In this document: in pieces, positions 1 through 6,187 of the stretch
How the letters are laid out: every line of letters starts with the position of its first letter
Numbering within the stretch: position 1 is the first letter of the stretch
NCBI GenBank assembly: GCA_024511395.1
Contig: JANELJ010000023.1
Span: 1-13,133 of the forward strand
Length of the DNA: 13,133 nucleotides
DNA from: Gammaproteobacteria bacterium
GTDB taxonomy: Bacteria; Pseudomonadota; Gammaproteobacteria; GRL18
Direction: 5' to 3'
Notes under the pieces: generated by a model
The model's database searches: none
The model's input: the letters and a program-made list of their open reading frames with translations, nothing else
Told to the model about the DNA's origin: nothing
Position numbers and translations under genes: made by a program

Positions 1-2
1 GC

Positions 3-31
3 TTTAAACCTGGCTTGAAGTCAGGCTTAAA
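3..31. repeat. Imperfect 29-bp palindrome
   Basis: Bases 3-31 read nearly the same on both strands: TTTAA, CCTG and CTT on the left pair with AAG, CAGG and TTAAA on the right around a central G. The only non-pairing positions are an A/C and a G/T pair (each counted from both sides). It supplies both stop codons that close frame 1 just before the YgfX-like tail opens, so it may be a short inserted palindromic repeat. It is cut close by the window edge, so its full extent is unknown. Confidence 0.5.
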
Positions 32-183
32 ACGGTATTATTCAGGTTGAACTAATTACCCGTGGCCGGGTAGGGTCGGAACGATTCAGAGACTTAAAGC
101 GACGTTTAAAACTTATAAATTTTAATAAACCCGAGTTAAAACAAGAATTAAAACCAGAGGAACCTGTTTCAGCCGATCAATAA
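31..183 (+). pseudogene. C-terminal tail of a YgfX-like protein, frame broken upstream
   Basis: An open frame from base 31 to a TAA at 181-183 encodes about 50 residues with no start codon of its own. The segment VGSERFRDLKRRLKL resembles, from memory, the C-terminal end of YgfX (CptA), whose E. coli member ends with a similar W-R-D-L-R-R pattern. YgfX is a small inner-membrane protein usually encoded beside sdhE, and the pair often lies near nadB, which fits this location. The same frame is stopped upstream by TGA at 16-18 and TAA at 28-30. The other two forward frames also stop within the first 50 bases, so no single frame runs in from the left edge. Either the gene is frameshifted or the palindrome at 3-31 has interrupted it. 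The identification rests on a short match; it could be the tail of another basic protein. Confidence 0.35.
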
Positions 184-204
184 TTCCGCCTGACCAGATA
201 TTAT

Positions 205-896
205 ATGCATACATTATTTCACTCCCATCTTACCTTTACGTTCCTGATCTACCCCTTCTTCAGAAGGGGGATTAAGGGGGGGCTGCTCTACTTCTTATAT
301 TCACCAGCACAGGATACGCCGAAGAACCTGAAATCGATCTGGATCTGGGTGAAGAAATTCATGAGCTCTGTGCCGGTTGTCATGGTGAATATCCCCGGCT
401 GGCCGGTTTTCCACTGGAATATCTGGCCCGCCAGCTTAAGCTGTTTAAACACAATGAACGTAAAAACATACCTATACGTCCCTATGCCAATGAGCGGGAG
501 TTACCTGATGAAGATATTCCCTCTATAACCGTTTATTTATCCCAAATTGAACTGATTACCACCATGCCGGTGTTTGATAAGGATATGTCGGCCTATGAAA
601 AGCTGCTGATAGCCAAAAAGGTGTTTAATATTCCCAGAACAGAAGGCAATATTACCTGTGGGAAAAAATTCTACAAAACAGAATGCCGCTCCTGTCATGG
701 ACGGGACGGCAAGGGTAAGAAAAATTCTATAATACCGCCCTTAAGCGGACAATATACCCAGTATCTGGCAAAACAGTTAAAGGCTTTTGCTCGTGGGGAA
801 CGGGAGTATGATGATGCCGATTTTTTTGCTGAAATGAGCTAGGAAGAAATCAGGGATCTTCTGGCCTATCTGTCTGTTACCGATGACTTACTATAA
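205..896 (+). pseudogene. Di-haem cytochrome c (c4-like), frameshifted and with an amber stop
   Basis: Two c-type haem sites are visible in one frame: CAGCH (369-383) and CRSCH (about 690-704). Each is followed by cytochrome c4-like text (PRLAG...EYLARQLKLF; PPLSGQYTQYLAKQLKAF). The product would be an exported periplasmic electron carrier. The mature part follows a hydrophobic stretch ending in an A-type cleavage site (ALLLIFTSTGYA, then EEPEID). That frame has no start codon: it is closed by TAA at 273-275 inside a palindromic repeat. A plausible start, ATG 205 (MHTLFHSHLTFTFL), lies in a different frame, so a net shift of 3n+2 bases at the repeat would explain the break. A TAG at 840-842 then precedes 17 more in-frame codons (EEIRDLLAYLSVTDDLL) and TAA at 894-896; these are family-typical, so the TAG is a later nonsense change. 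The 3' end overlaps the nadB stop by 6 bp. The only intact piece with a start codon is 564-842, which holds just the second haem domain. Confidence 0.75.
252..285. repeat. CCCCTTCT/AGAAGGGG palindrome plus G-run repeat
   Basis: Bases 252-269 form an 8-bp perfect stem, CCCCTTCT and AGAAGGGG, with a TC loop. They are followed by GATTAA and a run of seven G. Short C/G-run elements of this look (CCCCCTTAATCCCC on the other strand) recur as dispersed intergenic repeats in many bacterial genomes; this is from memory and no search was made. Here the element falls inside the signal-peptide region of the cytochrome and supplies the TAA that blocks its frame. Confidence 0.5.
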
Positions 897-2510
897 TTTT
901 TCCGGTGGTACCAGCACAGTATCCTTTAAAAAGTTCTTGTCATCAGTATAGGGATAATCCAGGGTATAGTGCAGCCCCCGACTTTCCTTGCGCTGCATGG
1001 CACTGTTGATAATCAGTTCTGCCACAGTCACCAGGTTCCTCAGTTCAATTAAATCGCCGTTAATCAGGTACTGGCGGTAATAATCATCCACCTCCCGTTT
1101 GAGCAGGTTAACCCTTTGACGTGCCAGCAGCAGACGCTTGTTTTTACGTACAATGCCGACATAATTCCACATAAAACGGCGCAGTTCATCCCAGTTATGG
1201 GTAATAACCACTTCTTCTTCTGAGCCGGTCACCCTGCTGTCATCCCAGGGAGGAAGCATGGGTTCACATTCATAACGGCTCAATCCTTCCTTAATCACTT
1301 TAGCAGCGGCTTTCCCAAATACAATACATTCCAGCAGGGAATTACTGGCCATGCGATTGGCACCATGCAGTCCGGTAAAAGTGGTTTCGCCAATGGCAAA
1401 AAGATTATCAATATCTGTCTGGCCATTTAAATCGGTCATAATACCGCCGCAGGTATAATGGGCGGCAGGGACTACAGGGATCGGTTCTCGGGTAATATCA
1501 ATGCCGTAACTGAGGCAGCGCTCATAAATGGTTGGAAAATGCTCCTTAATAAAATCGGCAGACTTGTGCGTAATGTCCAGGTGTACATAATCAGAGCCGG
1601 TACGTTTCATTTCATAATCAATTGCCCGGGCCACAATATCTCTGGGGGCTAGCTCTTCCCTGGAGTCAAACTTGTGCATAAAAGGGCTGCCGTCAGGCAG
1701 TTTTAATTTAGCCCCTTCTCCGCGCAGTGCTTCGGTAATTAAAAAAGATTTGGCTTTAGGGTGATACAGACAGGTCGGGTGAAACTGGTTAAATTCCATA
1801 TTGGCCACCCGGCATCCGGCGCGCCAGGCCATGGCAATACCATCGCCAGTAGAGGTGTCAGGGTTGCTGGTGTACAGATAGACCTTGCTGGCACCACCAG
1901 TGGCCAGAACGGTATATTTGGTCGGTACATCCATTACCTGATTATTACGGGTATCCAGAAGGTACAGGCCAATACACTGTTTTTTATTGTCCGGGGACAT
2001 AATCAGATCAACAGCCAGATAATGATCGAATAGCTTAATGTTTTTATGTTCATTTAAGCGATCAATCAGCCCTCTGGATAATGCCTTACCTGTGGCATCC
2101 GCCGCATGGATAACCCGGCGCTGGCTGTGGCCGCCTTCCCGGGTCAGATGATAATCCTCCCTGTTTTCCTCTCTGGAAAAGGTCACTCCCTGTTTAATAA
2201 TCCATTCAATGGCCTGCCTGCCATGCTCAATGGTGTAGTGAACAGCATCTGGATGACACAGGCCGGCCCCGGCATTGAGGGTGTCCTTAATGTGTGACTG
2301 GATACTGTCGTTGGCCTCATCCATCACTGCAGCGATTCCGCCCTGGGCATAAAGGGTAGAACCATTGGCTATATTGCCCTTGGAAATAAGCGCTATTTTA
2401 GGAGGGCGTGTGTCTGGATGGTGTTCTGTCTGTTCTGCCAGGGCCAGAGCAACGGTGAGTCCGGCGGCACCGGTACCGACAATAATGACATCAAAACATT
2501 GGGTATCCAT
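891..2510 (-). CDS. nadB: L-aspartate oxidase
   Basis: NadB is a cytoplasmic FAD enzyme that oxidises L-aspartate to iminoaspartate, the first step of de novo NAD synthesis; NadA then makes quinolinate. The 539 residues match the family length (E. coli 540). The N-terminal dinucleotide motif GTGAAG is at residues 12-17. Further family segments are FNQFHPTCLYHP (substrate histidine), EALRGEGAKL, LAPRDIVARAID, VPAAHYTCGGIMTD and GLHGANRMASNSLLE, which carry the active-site arginines and histidine. The C-terminal helical domain is present. ATG 2510 is preceded by two tandem AGGAAATTT stretches on the minus strand, the nearer one well placed as a ribosome binding site. The gene is divergent from rpoE, a common gammaproteobacterial arrangement, and converges on the broken cytochrome gene with a 6-bp overlap. 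It stops with TAG. Confidence 0.97.
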   Translation of the reverse strand: MDTQCFDVIIVGTGAAGLTVALALAEQTEHHPDTRPPKIALISKGNIANGSTLYAQGGIAAVMDEANDSIQSHIKDTLNAGAGLCHPDAVHYTIEHGRQAIEWIIKQGVTFSREENREDYHLTREGGHSQRRVIHAADATGKALSRGLIDRLNEHKNIKLFDHYLAVDLIMSPDNKKQCIGLYLLDTRNNQVMDVPTKYTVLATGGASKVYLYTSNPDTSTGDGIAMAWRAGCRVANMEFNQFHPTCLYHPKAKSFLITEALRGEGAKLKLPDGSPFMHKFDSREELAPRDIVARAIDYEMKRTGSDYVHLDITHKSADFIKEHFPTIYERCLSYGIDITREPIPVVPAAHYTCGGIMTDLNGQTDIDNLFAIGETTFTGLHGANRMASNSLLECIVFGKAAAKVIKEGLSRYECEPMLPPWDDSRVTGSEEEVVITHNWDELRRFMWNYVGIVRKNKRLLLARQRVNLLKREVDDYYRQYLINGDLIELRNLVTVAELIINSAMQRKESRGLHYTLDYPYTDDKNFLKDTVLVPPEKL

Positions 2511-2557
2511 AAATTTCCTAAAATTTCCTGGAACAGGTATTGATTATGCCCAATTTT

Positions 2558-2586
2558 ACTATAAATACCTACTATCCTAATGTGAA
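2558..2586 (-). promoter_or_regulatory. Sigma70-type promoter for nadB
   Basis: On the minus strand TTCACA (2586-2581) and TATAGT (2563-2558) are separated by 17 bases, each matching the sigma70 consensus at 5 of 6 positions. The predicted start is near base 2551, giving a leader of about 40 bases before nadB. Confidence 0.55.
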
Positions 2587-2675
2587 TATATAAAATTAAT
2601 AGTGGCTGAATTCCCTGACAGGGTCGGATCATACTTTGGTTAAAATATATTCAAAATGAAATTTATACTTTCTGA

Positions 2676-2785
2676 GTATCCATTGACCATGCTTCTTGAT
2701 GAAGTTTCGGCAGCAGGGTTGCTGCCGAAAAGCCTCCATGGATGGATTCACAGCGTCTTCAGCAAGGAGTACGGTCAATGGATAC
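2676..2785. mobile_element. MITE-like element with 29-bp terminal inverted repeats
   Basis: A 110-bp unit lies between nadB and rpoE. Its outer arms (2676-2704 and 2757-2785) are inverted repeats that match at 25 of 29 positions, the outermost 13 (GTATCCATTGACC) being perfect. Inside is a perfect 11-bp hairpin, TTTCGGCAGCA / TGCTGCCGAAA (2705-2715 and 2720-2730) with a GGGT loop. An asymmetric core follows (2731-2756) with TCCATGGA and GGATTCACAGCG. The core resembles a recurring intergenic repeat I recall from other gammaproteobacteria; this is not verified. It encodes no protein, and no clear target-site duplication is visible. If transcribed it would fold strongly. It lies upstream of the proposed rpoE promoter and of the nadB promoter, so it need not block either. 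Confidence 0.6.
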
Positions 2786-2870
2786 GGATTTGCGTCTAAA
2801 TAAGAATTATTAAAAGTATGTTTATGCCATTAAGCTCTGATAAGATTTATGGATATTATTCTAATAAACC

Positions 2871-2898
2871 GGAACTAATTAACGGTATATCTGTCCTA
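2871..2898 (+). promoter_or_regulatory. SigmaE-like autoregulatory promoter of rpoE
   Basis: GGAACTA (2871-2877), 16 bases, then TCCTA (2894-2898) fits the extracytoplasmic sigmaE pattern: a GGAACTT-type -35 and a TC-start -10 about 16 bases apart. The -35 is a strong match and the -10 only partial. rpoE operons are usually autoregulated through such a site. The predicted leader is about 80 bases. Confidence 0.45.
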
Positions 2899-2981
2899 AA
2901 TACAGAAGCGTTGGCAATGTCCATTAAGGGTTAAAAATGGTATATTGAGCTAATGACTTTTTTGATACTAATGAGGAACCA

Positions 2982-3569
2982 ATGAGCGATAATGAATCGC
3001 AGAATAAAATCGATCTGGAGATAATTAAACGGGTACAACGGGGTGATAAAAGTGCATTTGATTTACTGGTAATCAAATATCAGCATAAACTGGCCAAGTT
3101 GGTTGCCCCCTATGTCCGTGACAGCGATGATGTTCTCGATGTGGTTCAGGAGTCGTTTATTAAGGCGTATAAGGCATTGCAGCGTTTTCGCGGTGACAGT
3201 GCCTTTTATACTTGGCTGTACCGTATCGCTATTAATACAGCTAAAAATTATATAACGGCACAAAGTCGAAGACCGCCGCGTTCTGATGTGGATGCTACAG
3301 AAGCCGAATATTATGATGGTGGTGCTGTTTTGCATGACAACTCGACTCCCGAGGTGAACATGATAAAACAAGAAATTAAGGAAGCCATTGATCAGGCTAT
3401 TTCAGACTTGCCGGAAGAACTTAAAGTGGCCATTACACTCAGAGAGTTTGAGGCCATGAGTTATGATGAAATTGCAGAAGTTATGGACTGTCCGGTAGGG
3501 ACGGTTCGATCAAGAATTTTCAGAGCTAGGGAGGCCATTGATAAGGAAATCAGGGAACTTATAGCCTGA
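2982..3569 (+). CDS. rpoE: RNA polymerase sigma factor RpoE (sigmaE/AlgU type)
   Basis: RpoE is the group 4 sigma factor that directs RNA polymerase to envelope-stress promoters. The 195 residues fit the AlgU/RpoE subfamily. Region 2 is clear at about residues 25-95 (DLLVIKYQHKLAKLV, DVVQESFIKAYKAL, FYTWLYRIAINTAKNY). Region 4 is at about 135-190 (LPEELKVAITLREF, SYDEIAEVMDCPVGTVRSRI), the latter being the -35-binding helix-turn-helix. ATG 2982 has AGGA at 2974-2977. It is the first gene of the rpoE-rseA-rseB-rseC cluster, and its activity should be held down by the RseA encoded 60-70 bases downstream. A small CCCTG-A6-CAGGG hairpin lies in that gap (3591-3606) and could lower downstream expression relative to rpoE. 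Confidence 0.97.
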   Translation: MSDNESQNKIDLEIIKRVQRGDKSAFDLLVIKYQHKLAKLVAPYVRDSDDVLDVVQESFIKAYKALQRFRGDSAFYTWLYRIAINTAKNYITAQSRRPPRSDVDATEAEYYDGGAVLHDNSTPEVNMIKQEIKEAIDQAISDLPEELKVAITLREFEAMSYDEIAEVMDCPVGTVRSRIFRAREAIDKEIRELIA

Positions 3570-3638
3570 ATATGAAACTAAGCAGTATATCCCTGAAAAA
3601 ACAGGGGATTAAGGTTGTAATTCTGGAGGGTGAAAGCG

Positions 3639-4403
3639 ATGAAAAGCTCTGGTAATTATAACAGCACTGACAGTAATTGTAGCTCTGGCAGTAACAAAAC
3701 AGTAAACAATACAACAACGAGTGTAGTCAATATGTCTAAACCGGAATCACAGGAAATTTTATCTGCCTTTCTTGATGTAGAACTGTCTAATCAGGAAATT
3801 ACAGAGGTAGTTGATAAACTGCTTAAAGATCCGGATTATAAAGCGCACTACAGGCGTACCCAGCTGGTTAGTGATGTTATTCATGAACAGGTGCATCCTG
3901 CATTACTCAAAAATGACGTATTGGAGTCTGTTTCTGCCCAACTGGAAGAACTGCCGGCTTATCATGTGAATGACAGTGAACTGGTGCAGCCAAAAATTGA
4001 AGATGTTACCCGATCCAGCCTGTTTAAAACCATTATGGGACATAAACTGGTCAGCGGGCTTTCGGTGGCGGCTTCGGTTATGTTTGTTACCCTGTTTACC
4101 CTGCAGCAGTTTAATAACAACCAGGAAGGCAGCGGTGCAGGAATTAACGTTGCTGACACGGCTATAGATAATAGTTATACCCCTTCACTAATACAGGCTT
4201 CTGCCCCGGTACCGGCTACCTTGGTATCCGGTACCGGGGCAACTATTTCCAATCGTCAGTTAAAACAACAGTATCAGTGGGTAGAAGCCGATCCTGAGCT
4301 GGCTCGTCAGGTCAGACAGTATCTGAATGATCATGAAGTTCATCGGGCAGCTTATACCTTACAGCCACAGATTAGAGAGGCCAGTTATCAAATCAATGAG
4401 TAA
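3639..4403 (+). CDS. rseA: Anti-sigmaE factor RseA/MucA
   Basis: RseA is a single-pass inner-membrane protein whose cytoplasmic part binds and silences RpoE; it is cleaved by site-1 and site-2 proteases under stress. The sequence has the anti-sigma segment (EILSAFLDVELS...LKDPDYKAHYRRTQLVSDVI), one membrane span (about residues 137-156 from ATG 3639) and a periplasmic tail with DPELARQVRQYLNDHE, typical of the RseA/MucA C-terminus. GGAGG at 3625-3629 lies 9 bases from ATG 3639, so I take that over GTG 3630. The usual family N-terminus would be near ATG 3732 (MSKPESQEIL). The chosen start therefore adds about 31 residues rich in Ser, Asn and Thr, which is odd; ATG 3732 lacks a clear ribosome binding site. 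The periplasmic linker is encoded by a strong hairpin (4203-4240). The stop overlaps the rseB start. Confidence 0.9.
   Translation: MKSSGNYNSTDSNCSSGSNKTVNNTTTSVVNMSKPESQEILSAFLDVELSNQEITEVVDKLLKDPDYKAHYRRTQLVSDVIHEQVHPALLKNDVLESVSAQLEELPAYHVNDSELVQPKIEDVTRSSLFKTIMGHKLVSGLSVAASVMFVTLFTLQQFNNNQEGSGAGINVADTAIDNSYTPSLIQASAPVPATLVSGTGATISNRQLKQQYQWVEADPELARQVRQYLNDHEVHRAAYTLQPQIREASYQINE
4203..4240 (+). repeat. Perfect 13-bp inverted repeat inside rseA
   Basis: GCCCCGGTACCGG (4203-4215) and its exact complement CCGGTACCGGGGC (4228-4240) flank a 12-base centre. The centre itself pairs again (TACC, TT, GGTA) after one mismatch. The RNA could form a nearly continuous stem of about 18 positions with a 2-base loop. 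It encodes APVPATLVSGTGA in the periplasmic linker of RseA without breaking the frame. Confidence 0.8.
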
Positions 4404-5391
4404 TGCCCGTGTTGTTTCAATGTGTGAATATCAGGCATCAGCTGCAAGAGGCATTACCGTTGCCCTTGCGGCCTTTTTTTTGAGCCTTTTTCCCCTGTCG
4501 CAAGTGTCTGCCGGCGATTCAATCAGGGATTTATTATCAAATTTTGTCGCCAGTGGTGCAAGTCAGCTTTTTGACGGTACCTTTATCTATCTGTACGGTG
4601 ACCAGGTTCAGACTATCAAGGTTCATCGAAGTCTTAATAATAAAGGCATGGTGGTTGAATCTTTTACCCACATTGATCAACCGCAGGACAGTCATTCCAG
4701 AGTGCTGGTCAATCAGTACTGCAGTTTGAAAAACGGCTGGCAGTACCAGTTTAACGCCATATCTTCCAGTTTTCCGTTCCGGGTTAATAACCAGTTTGAA
4801 CAGTTGCAGGAATATTATACGTTTGAGCCTGTGCCATCCGGAAAGGTGGCCGATTTAGAAACCAGAGGGATAGGTATTAAAGCTTCTGATCCTTATCGTT
4901 ACAGCTATAAACTCTGGTTTGAACCACAATCTGCAACATTGATGAAATACCAGCTGCTCAGTGCGGATAATAAAATTGTAGAACAGTATCTGTTTACCGA
5001 TATTACCTTTTATCCTTCTGTTATTGCTGCAGCATCAGAACAGCAGATAGCCCCTACCTGTTATCAGCGCTTTACAGGTTTACAACAGGCGACTGAAAAA
5101 TATTTAGATCTGCAGTCATTTCCTGTCGGTTATGAACCGGTATCCTATCGTAAAGGTCGCATCGGACATAGTGATCGTCATGCAGAACAGTTTCAGATCA
5201 GTGATGGTCTGGCCGATGTATCGGTTTTTATAGAAGATGTTATTGATAAAAGTAAACATATCAGCGATGTGGTTCGCATGGGCCCTATGACCGTGGCCGG
5301 TAAAACCATTGGCACTCATCAGATAACTGTTATTGGTGCTATACCGGTTGAAGGTGCGCTCAAAATACTTGACTCTATTAAGGTGCCCTGA
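4396..5391 (+). CDS. rseB: SigmaE regulatory protein RseB/MucB
   Basis: RseB is a periplasmic protein that binds the RseA periplasmic domain, shields it from protease and senses lipoprotein or LPS signals. I start it at ATG 4396, which overlaps the rseA stop by 8 bases and leads directly into a signal peptide (GITVALAAFFLSLFPLSQVSA, cleavage before GDS). This gives 331 residues, near the family's usual 318. The MucB/RseB N-terminal lipid-binding half is recognisable (LLSNFVASGASQLFDGTFIY...), with FWFEP-like KLWFEPQSATLMKYQLL. A second, C-terminal domain ends with VIGAIPVEGALKILDSI. An in-frame ATG at 4420 would keep the same signal peptide. The stop TGA overlaps the rseC ATG by one base. Confidence 0.93.
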   Translation: MSNARVVSMCEYQASAARGITVALAAFFLSLFPLSQVSAGDSIRDLLSNFVASGASQLFDGTFIYLYGDQVQTIKVHRSLNNKGMVVESFTHIDQPQDSHSRVLVNQYCSLKNGWQYQFNAISSSFPFRVNNQFEQLQEYYTFEPVPSGKVADLETRGIGIKASDPYRYSYKLWFEPQSATLMKYQLLSADNKIVEQYLFTDITFYPSVIAAASEQQIAPTCYQRFTGLQQATEKYLDLQSFPVGYEPVSYRKGRIGHSDRHAEQFQISDGLADVSVFIEDVIDKSKHISDVVRMGPMTVAGKTIGTHQITVIGAIPVEGALKILDSIKVP

Positions 5392-5915
5392 TGGTTGAAG
5401 AACAGGCCCGGGTAGTAGACAGGGAAGGGGACTATGTCTGGGTAGAAACCCAATGCCAGACCAGTTGTGGCTCCTGTTCCGTAAAAAACGGCTGCGGTAC
5501 CCAAGTTTTATCAAAAGTTTTTGGCAATAAGTCGGCCTATATTCGTTGCCGAAATACCTGTCAGGCTAAAATCGGCGATCAGGTTATTATTGGTATCAAT
5601 GAAGCTGAATTATTATCCGGTTCCTTCCTTTTGTATCTGCTGCCGATTTTAACCATGATTGCTGTTTCAGGAGTTGGGGTAGCCATAGCCGGACAATGGT
5701 GGCCGCAGGGAACTGATCTGCTGGCCATTATCGGCGCTGTTATCGGACTGCTGGTAGGCTTGAAATATTCCTGTATTATAAGTCAAACAGGTCCCCGGAA
5801 ACAGACTCATAAAAAATCCAGTTATGGCTCTCAGAATACAAAGTATGAACCGGTTATTCTGCGCAAGGTCAATCCTCTTGCATCAGCAAAACAGGTCATC
5901 TGGAATAAACCGTGA
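5391..5915 (+). CDS. rseC: SigmaE regulator RseC/MucC
   Basis: RseC/MucC is an inner-membrane protein with a cysteine cluster; in E. coli and relatives it modestly affects sigmaE and is linked to electron-transfer (Rnf/Rsx, SoxR-reducing) functions. This 174-residue protein has the family layout: a soluble N-terminal domain with six cysteines (about residues 22, 26, 29, 35, 53 and 57, including CGSC), two membrane helices (about 76-101 and 109-131), and a basic tail. The tail after residue 132 is long and polar. It overlaps rseB by one base and its stop overlaps the next gene's GTG by 4 bases, so the genes are probably translationally coupled. Confidence 0.9.
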   Translation: MVEEQARVVDREGDYVWVETQCQTSCGSCSVKNGCGTQVLSKVFGNKSAYIRCRNTCQAKIGDQVIIGINEAELLSGSFLLYLLPILTMIAVSGVGVAIAGQWWPQGTDLLAIIGAVIGLLVGLKYSCIISQTGPRKQTHKKSSYGSQNTKYEPVILRKVNPLASAKQVIWNKP

Positions 5916-6154
5916 CCGTTAATTTTTATTACCGAAACGGCTGTCATCTGTGCGAAGATCTTTATGCCGAACTCCTGCCTTATAAAACCTCCCATGGCCT
6001 GACGATTATTATGCACAATATTGATAAAGAACCGGCCTTAAAAGAAAAATATAACCAACTGGTACCGGTACTGACCGATACAGGGGGTAATGAAATCTGT
6101 CATTATTTTTTTGATAAGGCCGGTTTTGAAAAGTTATTAAGTGATCCTTCCTGA
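5912..6154 (+). CDS. Glutaredoxin-like DUF836 protein
   Basis: A small 80-residue thioredoxin-fold protein with a CHLC redox pair at residues 11-14 after a first beta strand (VNFYYRNG), then an alpha helix, and a cis-proline-type strand (NQLVPVLTDTGG). This matches the glutaredoxin-like DUF836 family. It starts with GTG 5912 inside the rseC end (4-base overlap), so it should be co-translated with rseC. It is likely cytoplasmic, with no signal peptide. The substrate is unknown. Its placement beside the cysteine-rich RseC suggests, but does not show, a shared redox role. Genes of this family often sit just before lepA in gammaproteobacteria, as I recall. Confidence 0.8.
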   Translation: MTVNFYYRNGCHLCEDLYAELLPYKTSHGLTIIMHNIDKEPALKEKYNQLVPVLTDTGGNEICHYFFDKAGFEKLLSDPS

Positions 6155-6159
6155 TCACT
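6140..6159 (+). terminator. Weak hairpin at the end of the DUF836 gene
   Basis: AGTGATC (6140-6146) and GATCACT (6153-6159) form a 7-bp stem with a 6-base loop across the stop codon of the DUF836 gene. No T-run follows, so it would be at best a weak or Rho-assisted end point between the rse genes and lepA. Confidence 0.25.
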
Positions 6160-6178
6160 CTACTTTCTACCCATAATT

Positions 6179-6187
6179 TGTTACAAT
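6179..6187 (+). promoter_or_regulatory. Extended -10 promoter before lepA
   Basis: TGTTACAAT is an extended -10 (TG, one base, then TACAAT, 5 of 6 to consensus). No good -35 is seen at the right distance, which extended -10 promoters tolerate. The start would be near 6194, about 32 bases before lepA, allowing the lepA block to be transcribed separately from the rse genes. Confidence 0.4.

Larger units (their letters stand above)
2511..2981. other. nadB/rpoE divergent intergenic region
   Basis: This 471-base region contains no supported gene. It holds the nadB promoter near its left end, the 110-bp inverted-repeat element in the middle and the sigmaE-like promoter plus leader of rpoE at the right. 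Bases 2587-2675 and 2786-2870 are A+T-rich, and I see nothing distinctive in them beyond a small CCCTGACAGGG palindrome near 2614. Confidence 0.8.

Noticed and set aside
205-528. A 107-codon open frame starting at ATG 205 read as its own gene
   Set aside because: Its first part is the probable cytochrome signal peptide start, and after the palindromic repeat it is the wrong frame of the CAGCH haem domain.
840-842. TAG as pyrrolysine or another recoded amino acid
   Set aside because: No supporting element follows, nadB ends in TAG, and the same gene has a second lesion, so simple decay is the better reading.
1761-2580. Open frames opposite nadB
   Set aside because: They lie antisense to a well-conserved enzyme, lack ribosome binding sites and show no recognisable family.
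2701-2760. The hairpin-rich segment as a CRISPR repeat or attC site
   Set aside because: There is only one copy, no spacer periodicity and no integrase or cas gene in the window.
3591-3606. CCCTG-A6-CAGGG as a terminator after rpoE
   Set aside because: The stem is only 5 bp with no T-run, and rseA must be expressed with rpoE.
5116-5514. 132-codon open frame on the minus strand across rseB and rseC
   Set aside because: It is antisense to two clear genes and its translation has no recognisable domain.
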